From Pyrus communis (Eukaryota; Streptophyta; Magnoliopsida; Rosales; Rosaceae), in NCBI RefSeq assembly GCF_963583255.1, contig NC_084811.1, forward strand, positions 19,797,742 to 19,861,741: a stretch of DNA of 64,000 bases, written 5' to 3'. This document shows, piece after piece, positions 24,140 through 35,600 of the stretch. The notes under the pieces were generated by a model, which saw only the letters and a list, made by a program, of their open reading frames with translations, made no database searches and was not told where the DNA came from. Position 1 is the stretch's first letter, and the number at the start of each line of letters is the position of its first letter. The translations under genes and the position numbers were made by a program.

Positions 24140-26395
24140 TGTTACATCCCACCCCTGATTTTAAATGGTAATTTTATTTTATCTCTAAAAGTTTATAAAA
24201 ATGTGTTTGAAAGGGGTTTTTTTTGGTGTTAAATGGTGTGCCCAAGGGGCCCACCCCTGATATCTGTCCCCGATCTTCCGCACTCGCTCTCTCATCTTTC
24301 ACAATTCTTTTTTCTCCCTCACTCTTCTTTATCTCTCATTCTCGACTCACTGCAACTCTCTCATTCCTCCTTCCCTGAACTCACACATGCACACATACCT
24401 ACATACACGCAGGCAGCCATCGCCACGATCACATCATCATCATCACTCGAACCCCCCTTTTATCCCTCACCTCTCGATCTATCTCTCTCTCTCTCTCTCT
24501 CTCTCTTTGCACCGCACTGTGCACATAGTGCTCTTACTTCTCCAGCAAGGTTCTGTGTGTGTCGACCAAGGTAAGCATCCTAGACCTCTTTGGTTGTTGT
24601 TATAGATTAGATGAGGATGATTTGAAGAACCTTGGGACGTTGGAATGCAGAGATAGCTCCGGGGAAGCTTTTCCCAATTTCTCGACGACTGGAACGACGA
24701 TTACAGGTGTTTTTTCGGCCAACTCCGACCACCAATTGCCTCAAAATTGGTATAGATATCTTCCTTGCTTCACAGGATTTATTTTGGTATTTTGGTTTAC
24801 TTTAAATGGTGTTGTTTCGAGCTCCGTCGGAGCTAGAGAAGTTTCCGGTCGAATTCCGGCCTTCTCCTTCGATTGCGTCCAGCGGCCCATGTTTTGAACT
24901 CAGGCCAGGCTTTCAAGCCCAAAGCCTCTTTGAACCAGGCCCTTGGGGCCATGTAGAACATAGGCCTTTGGCCCATTGCCATTCAAACCCAAACCCTTTT
25001 CCTTTTACTTAGTTTAAACCCCAAAAACCCTTTTAGACAGGCCTTTGGGCCATTGAACCAGCCCAAAACCCACGTGCTTTTAGCCCAACCCGTGACCCTT
25101 GAAACCCTTAAAAGCGTAACCCATTAACCCTTATAACCCTGACCTTTGGGCTTAGGACCTATCGGCCCAAACTCTCCAACCCAGCCCAGATCCGGTTGGA
25201 ATATTCCTAGAATATTCCTTTGTTGACTTTTCGAAAATTTAACCAGGACCCTTCTTAGTGTACTTTGACGTCCTGAATCCATTTCTGACATCCGTTTTCC
25301 CAAATTCAATTGTTATAATAGAGTTTTATTAATTGTACCCTTTATGTGCTTAGGGGCAATTTATTGTGGCGTTCTGTCTCTACTAGTTTGCGTGGCTCTT
25401 CGGCGAAGTATCTGTGAGTGGACCCCTTCTAAAATGCATGTTTTAATAGTAGAAATGCATACATGATAAGCATGATTTAATTATTACATTTTATGAAACA
25501 TTTTATGAGATAACATGCTTACTGAGGCTATTTTGAATATTACTATTTTTCCTATAACCCGTGTTCTTTATAGAATATTTGATGGATGACGATATCATAT
25601 TTAGAACATGTTTCGAACTTCTCTTTATAGTATAGATGATGGATGACTTTATACTATGAAGTTGCTTTTCAAATATATGTATCTTCAGTGATTTTGTACT
25701 TACCTAGTGGTCCCTATTCCGCTACAAGGTGAGGGATATATTCCATCCCGGGCGACATTTACGGTGTTGGCATAGGACCTGAAGGGTTTTTCCTCTGGCA
25801 ATTAGCCTAGGGACGGAAAGCTGGCACGGGGCCTGAAGGTGATTTTCCTCTAGCAATTGGCACAGGGACGAGGAGCTAGCATAGAGCCTGGAGGGATATT
25901 GGACATTTACTAGTGATTACGATATTTACGAGATATGCTTTGAGACATTGCACGGCATGCTAGGTTTCGGAAAACCTATTTTTATCATGTTAAATGAGTT
26001 TTCATAAAACCTGGGGGTTAGTATGTTGATAACTGTTTTATTAGTTATATATCAACTTGGTCCACTCATGTTTGTTTTGCACCTCTTTCAGGACTTAGAA
26101 TCGAGGCATACAATCCCGACGTCCAGGCACTTCCGCATCGGCATCTTCAAGTCCTTTCAGTGTAGGACCCATCCTTTTATTCATTCAATTTTATATTATT
26201 TCTTTTTAGTATTCTAGTTAGTTGTATGCTCTAAACACGTTCCTTAAATGCATATTCATTGTATTTAAATTTATAAGTCTTATTTATTCCTTGTTCTCAG
26301 CATTTGCATTCAATAAATGGCTTTCATCACCCTCGGGTGTCGGCCAGCACGTGACCATCCAGATGTTCCGAGGACATCGGGATTGGGGCGTGTCA
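24140..26395. mobile_element. Gypsy-like long LTR, probably solo
   Basis: It begins TGTTACATCCCACCCCTGA and ends GGGATTGGGGCGTGTCA, a TG...CA pair of the style of gypsy LTRs in this group. It contains a (CT)n run (24482-24507) and a roughly 58-bp imperfect tandem repeat (about 25770-25895). No primer site or partner LTR adjoins it. The flanking 5-mers (TAGAT and ATATG) do not match, so the ends or the insertion site are altered. ORFs inside it (for example 24233-24574) look like chance ORFs. It starts 14 bases after the Harbinger right end. Confidence 0.55.
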
Positions 26396-26900
26396 ATATG
26401 GTTGAAATGGAAGACTACATCAGGTATGTTGTGTGACTGCTCAAAGAAAAGTTTTATAGGATGGTAATAAGAATAACAATGCTTATGTCACAAAATGTTA
26501 GGCGAACAAGCATCAACACATGCAAAAAATGAGGGTGGTGGAGAGGAGAATGCTTCGTTGGATATGTAGGCACACGAGAAATGACTGGATTAAGAACGAA
26601 GATATCTGAGGTAAAGTAGGATTCGCTGCAATTGAAGATAAGATGAGAGAAAATCGATTAAGGTGGTTTGGATATCTGAAACGAAGACCTATAGATGCTC
26701 CAATTAGAAAATGCAATTATGAGACAGAGGCTCAAGGAAAAAAAAGCTAGATGAAAATCTAGGAAGACTTGGACAGAGTCTTTAAGAAAAGACATGAAGT
26801 ACTTTGAGCTAATTGAATACTTGGTACAAAATCGAGGGCAGTTGCGTTTTAGGATTCATATAGTTGACATCACTTAGTAAAATAAGCCTTTGTTGTTGTT
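26396..26900 (+). pseudogene. LINE 3' end, 5'-truncated
   Basis: Translation gives RMLRWICRHTRNDWIKNEDI, then [16 protein letters not shown] and RIHIVDIT, the C-terminal end of the RT-type protein of plant L1-like LINEs. In-frame stops are present. The earlier SGMLCDCS block at 26420 belongs to the same protein, so a gap of about 15 codons was eroded. It closes with TTTGTTGTTGTT, a common short 3' tail of these LINEs. Confidence 0.75.
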
Positions 26901-26966
26901 CGAAAAACTTTTCCTGTAAGTCCAATCAAAACGCCATTAAAATGATTTAAAAAATAATAATAATAA

Positions 26967-27634
26967 GGGGAAACTTGATATAAGTCCAATTTTTTGAGCC
27001 AATACTAGGAATAGTCTAGTTTATTAAAATAAGTCCAATTTGTTATCTTTAATTATTTAATTATCAATAGTTATCTGTTCAATGATAAGATTTATTATAA
27101 AAATCAAATTTCTTCCCAATTATCTCTTTGCTTATTTCTTTTCATTTATCTTTTTGTTATTTCTCGTTCTTCCTTCTACTTTAAATCCCATTTATAGATT
27201 TTATTTTTAATTTTTATAATCAACCTATATCACAGGTTAATTATATTTATCTACCTATATGACACATTCTTTTTTTATAATCAACCTGTCATAGATTAAT
27301 GTGTATTGTTTGTAGGTATGTTATGTTTTTTTCTACCTTTTAATTAGGTTTCATATCTCACGTATAGGTATTATATACATTCATATATTTGTTACTTGAG
27401 TTAGGGTAGAATGTTTTGCATATAAATTTATGTTAGTATATTAGTTTTTTTGTTATAAGATATTAAATATATTCCTTTGGAGTTGGAAAATGCATAATAT
27501 TAGAAGATTTTAATTGATTTTTAATATTTTTAGAAAATATAAAATGAGTATAAAAGAAATAAAAACATATAATTAGATAACTGGACTCATTCCTAAAAAC
27601 AATCTACGTTTTTGGACCTGGATCTAAAAGCCCC
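26967..27634. mobile_element. Candidate MITE (668 bp)
   Basis: The left end GGGGAAACTTGATATAAGTC and inverted right end GGGGCTTTTAGATCCAGGTC are imperfect inverted repeats. Both flanks are (TAA)n runs that could be the target duplication. The interior is AT-rich and non-coding. The ends are weak, so this is tentative. Confidence 0.4.
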
Positions 27635-27953
27635 TAATAATAATAATAAAGAGGTTAAACGAACCTAACAAACAGATAGAATAAGTTATCGTAAGAACAT
27701 CGCACGTGTGGGGTTTATAAGATGACTGAGGTAACTGAAGAATACACAATAATACAGTGACAGTTGTATGCATTAGTTTTCAAATCCTTTACATAGAATT
27801 CCATTATCTAAGTAAAGACTATTGACTCTCGACTAGCATTTCTTTGGGTACTTTACTAGGCGCCTTGCAGATGACTTTGCCATCTCTTATTAGTGGTTCG
27901 ATCGCAAACAAATGCTGGCCCTTATTTTCACAATTCATTTAATTACTAGCTAA
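27635..27953. other. 3' flank of GH17 gene 2
   Basis: AT-rich DNA following the stop of the minus-strand gene. It should hold its 3' UTR. No repeat was recognised. Confidence 0.4.
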
Positions 27954-29813
27954 TCAATTGAAATCAATTGGGTATTTAGGCTGTTTGTTTGGGGAAAACA
28001 GCCCCCAATGTTTTTCAAGCTCTGGGGTCTTTCTATTCTCATCAAACATGGCGAAAATGTAAGTTTCTATGGGCTTTCCAGGCTTCCTCGGCGTCCCTTT
28101 CTTCACATGTTTAATCAAATTTGAGTTATAAGTCCTTGCATTATCAATTGTTGTTGAATTTGCACCAGCTGATGGCCAGCCAGTCTCCGATACAACAATT
28201 GCCAAAGACCCTGCACCCGCCCTCTCAAGAGCTGCATAAGCACTATCCAAAATTGCATCGAAAAGATTATTGTAACCGAGGTTGTCATCTTGTACTACAA
28301 CTGAGGGAGCTGTGAAAAGAGCATAATCAAGACGAACGTCACCACTGCTGCCACTGTAAGCAAAATAAGGGTACATGTTAAGGAGTAGCGGAGAGTTGTT
28401 GTCCACGAGGAAAGCAATGAGGGGATCCAAAACTGCTCTATATTCGGACTTGAATACGCCTTTTGATGGAGGAAAGGACACTCCAAGTACTGTAGTGTCA
28501 AAAGCAGTGGAAACTTTGATTTGGTTTCCAAGACTAGCACTAGAAATTGCATTTTGAATGTTTCGCATTGCCGGGACAAGAAATTGTGCTAATGAGTCCG
28601 AGAGCTTGATTTCATTTCCTACCGCAAGATATTTGAATTTTACATTGTCATACTTTCTCACGTTGTTTTGAACCCATGTATTTGCATTATCTTGGCTTGT
28701 GGCAAGGTTTTGAAGGTTTTCATCCGGTATGCCTAACATGAGCTCAATGTTAGAGCCTCTAAGGGCCTCCAGAGCGGCTGGATTTGGATTATATAGTCTC
28801 ATTCTATGGATATTATTTTGGTTGAAGAGAGTAATAACTTCTGCTTGGGATGGTAGGTCGTCGCCAAGCATTCCATAACATACACCAATTTGAGCACCTA
28901 CATTGCAAACGAATTTAATGTTGTTTGCATGTTAGTCTAATATATACATTTTATATTTGACCATCTAATGAATTACAATGAATATTAGAAAAAGGAAAAA
29001 TATTAGCCGATTTTATGAATTCATACGTTAATGACTACTTTGGGTCTTTCTAATTAGTGTCATAATAGCACGGTACCATGGTGTAAATGATAGGTAAAGG
29101 AAAAAAAAAAAAAAGGACACAAGCAGAGAATAGAAGGAAGTTTTCGACCAAAAAAAAAAAAAGAGAATAGAAGGAAGTTGATGTTCTCACCGATGTCTCA
29201 CATCCCGCACAGTATGTTTCAGTCATCATCAATAAATTCGGCAAACCTTTTCATAATTTGTTCATTTGATTGATGAAATAAATAATTTGGTATTCTTAAT
29301 AAACTTGAAAATGATCTTTTTATTGATGATATAAATAAATTTAATATTCTTAATAAACTTGAAAATGATCCTTTTAATAATCAGATGGATTAAATGATAT
29401 TCTATTGGATCGAAGAAGCCTTGAACATGGCTTAAAATTGCAAGGTTTGGAACTAATTACATTTGTAAGTCAACCCTAACAAATTCCATTTCTTTTAACT
29501 AAAACAAGGAGTCCCCTCAAGTCTGAGTAAATTAAGGTTCTCGTTATATTTTCTTGCTGTTCTGATTAGAGAATCCTATTGTTGTACTTAGATTTAATGA
29601 GTTTGATAATTTAAATCTTTCATGAATTTCCTTCTTTTAAAAAAATTAATAAGAAATTCAAAACTATCAACTTTCTAATTATGGCTTTCTGTGTGTGTAT
29701 GTGTGAGAGAATTATGTACCTGTTGTTTGAAAGCTAGCCATCAGTTGCCCAAGTAGAAGTATCATCGAAATGACAGAAGAGCCTCTGCCAACCAAAGAAT
29801 TGGATTTAGCCAT
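27954..29813 (-). CDS. Glucan endo-1,3-beta-glucosidase (GH17), spliced paralogue
   Basis: Exon 1 is 29720-29813 and exon 2 27954-28897, separated by an 822-bp GT-AG intron (phase 1), giving 345 aa. The signal peptide is in exon 1 ([16 protein letters not shown]). The mature protein starts GAQIGVCYG at about residue 32. Catalytic acid/base Glu127 (AVGNEI) and nucleophile Glu269 ([10 protein letters not shown]) are present. It ends YPIDFN with no vacuolar extension. It resembles the gene at 11.5-12.8 kb along its whole length with the same exon boundary, so the two arose by duplication followed by inversion or inverted insertion. The role is hydrolysis of beta-1,3-glucan in the cell wall space. 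The intron is three times longer than in its paralogue and holds A-rich runs and an imperfect duplication. No reading-frame damage is seen. Confidence 0.93.
29276..29387. repeat. Imperfect tandem duplication in intron of GH17 gene 2
   Basis: Two diverged copies of a roughly 55-bp unit ending TATTCTTAATAAACTTGAAA lie head to tail. A second short duplication (AGAGAATAGAAGGAAGTT) flanks an A-run at 29133-29180. Confidence 0.7.
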
Positions 29814-30149
29814 GACAAAAAAACGATATAGATTCTAAGAATAACAAGAAGTGTGTGCCTCCCAAAGTTGCTGCCTTGCTCTTTAATTTCCAGAGATCAG
29901 AAAGAGATGTAGAAGTACGTACTCAAGATATACGAGGGCCTCCTATTTGTTAAACTCGAAAATAGTGAAGCCGACCGTGGAAATTACCAAGGTACATAGA
30001 ACTAACTTACATAAAAAAGTTCTACTGTTTAATACAATACGAGTGCTAGCTTTAGTCGCCAACCATGATGTATGTGAGTCTTGTTACGTATCTATGGTTC
30101 AATATCACACATGCAACTCAGCCTAGCATATAATGTTCTTTATATTCAA
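29814..30149. other. Upstream region of GH17 gene 2
   Basis: This should contain the promoter on the minus strand. No strong TATA box was seen; a weak TATATC lies at about 29927-29933. It ends at a MITE. Confidence 0.35.
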
Positions 30150-30303
30150 GGGAACTTTAACGAAAAGCTCTCGATACTATTTACTTTAACGAAAAATCAC
30201 ATTTTTACACTAAAAAGTTAATCCTGATACTATTCACTTTACCTTTTATTTTGTCTCTATCGTTAAAACTCAAAATTTTTAAACCCTTTTTATTAATTTT
30301 CCT
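30150..30303. mobile_element. Short Mutator-type MITE (154 bp)
   Basis: The ends GGGAACTTTAACGAAAAG and, inverted, AGGAAAATTAATAAAAAG are imperfect inverted repeats. They are flanked by 9-bp duplications TATATTCAA (30141-30149) and TATATTGAA (30304-30312) with one mismatch. A 9-bp duplication is the mark of Mutator-type transposition. It lies about 340 bp upstream of GH17 gene 2. Confidence 0.7.
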
Positions 30304-31010
30304 TATATTGAAGGATGGATGGGGTTTGTAATTTTGTGCTTTCAAATCAATACTTTTTTGAAATATTAATTCAAAACATCGACAAATGGCATTATTATTT
30401 CATTTAAATTATAATATGTTATTTGTGTATTTAGTAATATGTCTTAAAAATGGGACATATCATTCATATTGTCAATTCATATTATAACACGTAAAAAAAA
30501 AAAAAACCACCACTTATATTATCTCCTTGATTAAACACAACCTAGCTAATTCATGAAACGTTAAGGTGCGCTATAGCTGGAAGTTGAAGAACTTGTAGTT
30601 AATGTAGTTGATAATATAATTGAAAATCTGGGTAGGTGATTGATGTGAACACGTCTAGTCATGGAAGCTGCGAAAGGTATTACGTCGGACAAATGCAGTT
30701 TTGCTTCATATTGATTATCATTAAATTAATTTAAAATTTAAATTTTATGTGTTAAATAAATTAAATCAAGCTACTCTACCGACAATCAATTGAGGAGATT
30801 GAGCATCACCCTCACTTTTGGAGTGAGCAAAGATACACTCCAGTCCTTTTCATTATGTTAACAATGAAATTATACACCGCGTGTGCGGTATGTTGTGCTC
30901 TTCCTTAATTAACTGGCATGTGGAAAAAATGAGTTATTCCTCCAAAACATGACATGTTAAAGAGGTGGACTTTTAGCACGTGTGATGTGTTGGTAGACTT
31001 CTAGCCTTCT
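30304..31010. other. Intergenic, AT-rich
   Basis: Nothing was recognised apart from short A and T runs. Confidence 0.3.
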
Positions 31011-31022
31011 AAAAGTACTCAA

Positions 31023-31197
31023 GTTATGTCACTCAGTATTACAGTTTAGTGATATTTTTCTTCACTTGAAAGTAACAAATCTTATGTTCGAATTTCGTGG
31101 ATGGTGAATTTGATACCAAATTAGGTTGCTCATTGTGTGGCTTAACCAAACTCCCTCTCCTTCTAGTGTAAAAATATATTGATATACCAAAAACAAA
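31023..31197 (+). mobile_element. SINE, full length, with target duplication
   Basis: The 175-bp element starts GTTATGTCACTCAG and ends in an A-rich tail (CCAAAAACAAA). It is flanked by AAAAGTACTCAA (31011-31022) and AAAAGTACCCAA (31198-31209), 11 of 12 identical. The B-box is still visible (TGTTCGAATT) while the A-box is eroded. It is mobilised by LINE machinery in trans and has no protein. Confidence 0.75.
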
Positions 31198-31209
31198 AAA
31201 AGTACCCAA

Positions 31210-31356
31210 TTTTTTGTTCTTAATTTTTCTTTTTTTTTTAAAGTACTCTAGGTTTTCAAGAATATTTGACCATATTTCGTTATCAAAATATGGTTAAACA
31301 CTTTTTAAAAAAAAAAAAAAAGTTGGCAAAAATTTAGACTATTAACTAAGGGCATG
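31210..31356. other. Intergenic with a small hairpin
   Basis: TTGACCATATTTCGTTATC and AAAATATGGTTAAA form an imperfect palindrome at about 31265-31300. Confidence 0.35.
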
Positions 31357-31690
31357 TTTTTTTTTTTTTTTTTTTTTTTAATGAAAGGCGATAAATTATT
31401 GACTTCAAATGGAGACTGCATCATATCTTGGCTAGAAGGTCTTGAACAAAATCATGAATTCTTCAAACCAAACTACTTCATTGTCAATTGAAATAACAAA
31501 CTTAACCAACCTATGGCCAACACCATTACATGATCGAGGGGTATGTAGAAACTTCGTGGGGTGTAGAGAACTCGCAGCTTGAATGATATCCTCTGCTAAA
31601 AGTCCCTTCGCAGACAGTTCGTTGGAGTGGTTACAAATAAGTGCCACATTGGGTGGAATGTGCCCCAATTTGATGTGCAAGCCACACACC
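31357..31690 (-). pseudogene. LINE 3' end with RNase H remnant and poly(A)
   Basis: The minus strand reads LHTPRSCNGVGHRLVKF then VVWFEEF, matching the C-terminal RNase H (RVT_3-like) of plant LINEs, where an 'R(T/S)CNxVAH' and 'VVWxE' pattern is usual. After its stop a poly(A) tail appears as the T-run at about 31358-31379 on the plus strand, giving the 3' end. The 5' part is missing, as is usual for LINE insertions. About 85 codons are open but the protein is a fragment. Confidence 0.65.
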
Positions 31691-31742
31691 TGCTAGCACT
31701 GATAGTAATTCAACTTGGAGCACCGATCCAAAACCCACTCAT

Positions 31743-31830
31743 ACAGTGAGTTTGATACCAAATTATTATGATTAGCTTATTGTGTAACTTAACCCAAGTA
31801 TCTATCATCTGGTATAAATATATATCCCAT
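31743..31830 (+). mobile_element. SINE 3' fragment
   Basis: GTGAGTTTGATACCAAATTA and the following GCTTATTGTGTAACTTAACC match the 3' half of the SINE at 31023-31197. The pol III boxes are absent. Confidence 0.5.
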
Positions 31831-32001
31831 TCAGCTATCATTTAATATAAATATGCCTTTGTACTAAAAAAAATTAAAGGCATTTTTTGGTATGGGTGCG
31901 AGAAGAATCGAGAATGAGATAAATAAACCACTAATTATACCGAACACATTTTTCAGATGTCATAAAAAATTAATGAGACCAACCTACTATGTTATTCATT
32001 T

Positions 32002-32324
32002 AGGGTTAATTACAGTAACACCTCCTGAGGTTTATCAAGTTTTCAAAAAATCTCCTCACGTATAAGACATTACACTAACACCCCTTCACGTTTTAATTCA
32101 CTTTCACATAACCCCTTCAATCAACATTCTTTTTCTAATATATTTCTTTATTATTAATTAATTAATTATAAGGGTAAAGCTTTCAATTTATTGGCAGAAT
32201 TTTGACTGAAGAGGTTTTGTGAAAGTGAATTAAAACATGAGGGGAGGTTAGTGTAATGTCTCATACGTGAGGGAGTTTTGTGAAAACTCGATAAACTTCA
32301 GGGGATGTTAGTGTAATTAACCCT
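32002..32324. mobile_element. Foldback MITE with perfect 8-bp target duplication (323 bp)
   Basis: The two halves are inverted copies over nearly the whole length: the left starts AGGGTTAATTACAGTAACA and the right, inverted, AGGGTTAATTACACTAACA. ATTCATTT flanks it exactly on both sides (31994-32001 and 32325-32332). An 8-bp duplication suggests hAT-type mobilisation, though the tip is not a classic hAT end. Transcripts would fold into a long hairpin. Confidence 0.85.
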
Positions 32325-32396
32325 ATTCATTTAACTTCATTTTTTTTTTCTTTTCTTTTTAACACATTCAATATTATCTCCCAATCGAAGAGCAGT

Positions 32397-32513
32397 CAAA
32401 CCTCACAATGGGTTAACCACAATAATTTGGTTTGAATTCGCTTTTAAGGAAAATCGAATCTAAAACATCCCGCTTACAAGTGAAAAGTAATACCACGTAG
32501 TATTAAGTGATTA
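32397..32513 (-). mobile_element. SINE copy, minus strand
   Basis: The inverted sequence has CACTTAATACTACGTGGTAT, CACTTGTAAG and AGATTCGATTTTCC in SINE order. It resembles the short form at 8594-8697. It is degraded. Confidence 0.5.
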
Positions 32514-32542
32514 ATCATTTGACTGTTAGTGAACACAAGTAG

Positions 32543-32756
32543 CAAGACCTCATTTTGAAAATATCCATTATGTTCCCAATTTATACATTTTTATTCTTTT
32601 TTATTAAAAAAAAAAAATGTTATTCCTTTTGTGAGCCCATCAAGAATACAGGCACAAGTTGGCCAGCCAACCAACAGTCCAAAATAAAAGCCTCATAGAA
32701 AGCAACAACTAGCCCAAATCCAAAAACAAAGACAATTTAATTGATTACCTTAAAAG
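32543..32756. repeat. Dispersed repeat, copy 1 (partner at 45165-45360)
   Basis: Contains GCCAGCCAACCAACA and CTCATAGAAAGCAACAACT, shared in the same order and orientation with 45165-45360. The copies differ by indels and substitutions. The family is unknown. Confidence 0.7.
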
Positions 32757-33205
32757 CAATTAGTTGAAGTCACTCAGTACTATGGTCTAGTGGTATTCTT
32801 CTTCATTTATAAGTGAGAGGTCTTAGGTTCGAATTTGATGGATGGTGAATTCGATACGAAATTAAGTTGCCCATTGTGTGGCTTAGCCAAACTCTCATTC
32901 CCTTTAGTGTAAAATATAAGGAAAGTTAATGATAAGAGTTTGAAAATTTTGAATGTTAACCAAAAATCATGTACTAACTTTATTTAATGGTTAGGACAAA
33001 ACCCAATATTAAACTAGCCCAGTTAAAATGGTCCAAACTATAAATTTCCGATTTTGCCCCGACGGCAGGTCTTTGTTCTTTTATCCTCTCTTCCTTTCTT
33101 CTCTCTGCTATTCCCTGCCTCCATAACCTCAAATTCCTTATTTTCTTTCATCACCAAATGGAGCTGCAAAGCGAGAGAGTGAGAGAAACAACCACAGCAG
33201 CGAAT

Positions 33206-33703
33206 ATGATGACCATCCTTTCCTCTGAGACCATAGACATCCCCGACGGTGTCAAGATCAAGGTCCACGCCAAGATCATCAAGGTCCTCATGGGAATACG
33301 ACCAGAAAGCGGAAGCTGAAGGTTAAGGCCTAGTTTGGCTCCCTCAAAATCAGCCCTGCCATCCGCACCGCTCTCTCCCACATCGGAAATCTCATCACCG
33401 ACATCACCAAAGGGTATCGCTACAAGATGCGTTTGTGTATGCTAATTTTTCCATCAATGCCTCAATCACTAATGAGGCCAAGTTGATCGACACACGTAAC
33501 TTTTTGAAAGAAGGTGAGTAAGGTGGATATAATGATGTTTCTATCACCCAATCTGAAAAGGTTAAGGATAACCCCATCTTGGATGTAAATGAATTTTTCA
33601 CGATCTTGTGCCCTGATCAACCAGAAATGCCATCTTGTATATCAGGAAGTTTCTTGATGGTATCTATGTGAGCGAGAGGGGAACCATTGTTGCAGAGGAA
33701 TGA
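33206..33703 (+). pseudogene. 60S ribosomal protein L9 (uL6) retro-pseudogene
   Basis: From ATG 33206 the frame reads MMTILSSETIDIPDGVKIKV followed by HAKIIKV, the conserved N-terminus of plant RPL9. After a deletion it resumes in shifted frames with WFGS-like [24 protein letters not shown], a YKMR block, then ALINQKCH and finally FLDGIYVSERGTIVAEE plus a stop at 33701. Similarity therefore runs from start to stop with no introns, which suggests a cDNA-derived copy. Frameshifts, a TAG in the WFGS motif and deletions make it non-functional. The intact protein is part of the large cytosolic ribosomal subunit. It lies inside a Mutator-like element. Confidence 0.85.
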
Positions 33704-34339
33704 AGGGTGTTTGTTTTTGTGTTCTTTCTGAATGTAGTTTAATTTCTTCATGGAATTGGCTGGTTATTCCTTTTGTTGGAGAGTTCCTGTGGAAGAAAAT
33801 ATATCAAGGGGCAGATGCGGGCTGCGGGTTCTGTTGAATGTTTGATTGTGTTGCTGTTTTTGGTAAGAAATTAGAGAGAAAAATATTAAATATCTGTCAT
33901 GGTTGATATATTTGATTCATTTCATAGAGGAATAATGGAGAAACTGATGGATTTAAGTACTTGAGGGAAAGCTGCCCTTTTGTAATCACTAAGCTACTGC
34001 GTTACGTTGGAAATATGGGTAAGCATTCTTTTGTTACTTCTGGGTACGAGGAAGCATTGATTGGTATGGAAGGCAGATTTAAGGCAAAGTTGTATTGATT
34101 TGGAAATAAGCCATTAGAATGCTAAAATAAAAATGAGAGTTTGGTTTGTTTAATTTTTTTTGTTTGTTTGTAATATCTCATGTTCTCAAGGATGGCTATT
34201 ATATGTGTGCACTTGGGGTGTTGTGTCGTGTGTTTGTGAAAGAAAATAATAAATTTGTAAATGAAAATTTATGTAGTGTATTTGGAGGTGTTTTAAAATT
34301 ATGTTTTTGTTTCATGCATAACAAAAAAATCGTTGTTTA
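33704..34339. other. Spacer of the MULE between pseudogene and minisatellite
   Basis: Probably includes the pseudogene's former 3' UTR near its left edge. The rest is AT-rich with no ORF of note (a 64-codon ORF at 34146-34340 is not convincing). Confidence 0.35.
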
Positions 34340-35220
34340 GTTTACGAAATAGTGATATTACTCGTATTCAATTCTATAAATAGTTAATGTTCAATTTTTA
34401 GAAATAGGTAGTGTTCAATTTCAGCAATAGTACTCGTGTTCAGTTTCATAAATAGTAATCATGTTCAGTTTCATAAATAGTTCTCGTGTTCACTTTCATA
34501 AATAGTAATTGTGTTCAGTTTCATAAATAGTGATAATACCCATTTTCAGTTTAAGAAATAGTCAGTGTTAAGTTTAAGAAATAGTGATAATAGCAGTGTT
34601 CAATTTAAGAAATAGTGACAACACACATATTCAATTCTAGAAATAGTGTTTAGTTTAAAAATTAGTGATGACATTAGTACTTAGTTTAAGAAATAGTGAT
34701 AGTATCTTTGTTCAATTCGAAAAATAGTTAGTATTTAGCTTAAGAAATAATGATAGTACAAGTTTTCAATTTAATAAATAGTCAGTTTTCAGTTCTAGAA
34801 ATAGTCAGTGTTTAGTTTAAGAAATAGTAACAGTACCTATGTTCAATTCTAAAAATAGTTAGTGTTCAACTTAAGAAATAATCAGTATTCAGTTTAAGAA
34901 ATAGTGATAATATTAGTCTTAAGTTTAAGAAATAATGATAATACCTGTGTTTAGTATACAAAATAGTCAGTATTCAATTTAAGAAATAGTGATAATACTC
35001 GTGTTCAATTTACGAAATAGTGAATGTTCAGTTTAAAAAATTGTGATAGTACCACTACCCAGTTTAAGAAATAGTGAGTGTTCAATTTGAGAAATAATGA
35101 CAGTGCCAGTGTTCAATTTAAGAAATAATAATAGTACTAGTGTTCTATTTAAGAAATAGTATCGATACCCCTATCCAATTCGAGAAATAGTTAGTGTTCA
35201 ACGTTTATAATTGATAATTT
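34340..35220. repeat. Degenerate minisatellite, about 880 bp
   Basis: A unit of roughly 25-45 bases with the core GTTCAGTTTAAGAAATAGTG is repeated some 25-30 times. Copies alternate between forms with and without GATAATAC. No two adjacent units are identical, so the array is old. It ends shortly before the 35.3-35.5 kb ORF. Confidence 0.85.
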
Positions 35221-35297
35221 TGTTTAGTTGGGGAAATAATGTAGCTATTTGATTTTCCTTTTTTTTACTTGAAGACGTAAAGTATCAAATTGTTTGT

Positions 35298-35600
35298 ATG
35301 ATATCAATGCATTTTTTGTGGATTTGTTTTTCAAGTTGTTGCTGGGACAGAACAAAGCCACGAACAACACTGCCGGTAAAGGCAGATAATAAGAAGAAGG
35401 TGGTGATATTGACAACACTTGAGCCGGTGAAAATACCAGAGCTTTACGAGCAAATCTACAAGACCATTGTTTTATCCGTCAAGAGTTGAGACCCCACTGG
35501 CAAATCTACAAAGACTCACAAACTGAAAATGAAATTGGGATAATTTCCAATGGAGTGGCTCTTGCATTCCAGGAGAATGGGTTCTAAGTGGTAAGCAAGA
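35298..35600 (+). other. Possible captured gene fragment, unidentified
   Basis: An ORF of 63 codons (35298-35489) includes KADNKKKVVILTTLEPVKIP and ELYEQIYKTIVLSV. In another frame 35535-35590 reads ISNGVALAFQENGF. The composition is more protein-like than the surroundings, and it sits in an element already carrying one captured gene. I do not recognise the parent gene. Confidence 0.3.

Noticed and set aside
24233..24574. 113-codon ORF and neighbours at 24559-25012 as genes
   Set aside because: They include a (CT)n run, lie inside a gypsy-like LTR and show no domain.
17862..26900. One LINE split by Harbinger and LTR insertions
   Set aside because: The RT fragment at 17.9 kb and the tail at 26.4 kb are not adjacent in a LINE protein, and the DNA between does not supply the missing part.
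34340..35220. CRISPR array
   Set aside because: Repeats are degenerate with irregular spacing and no conserved direct repeat; it is a minisatellite.
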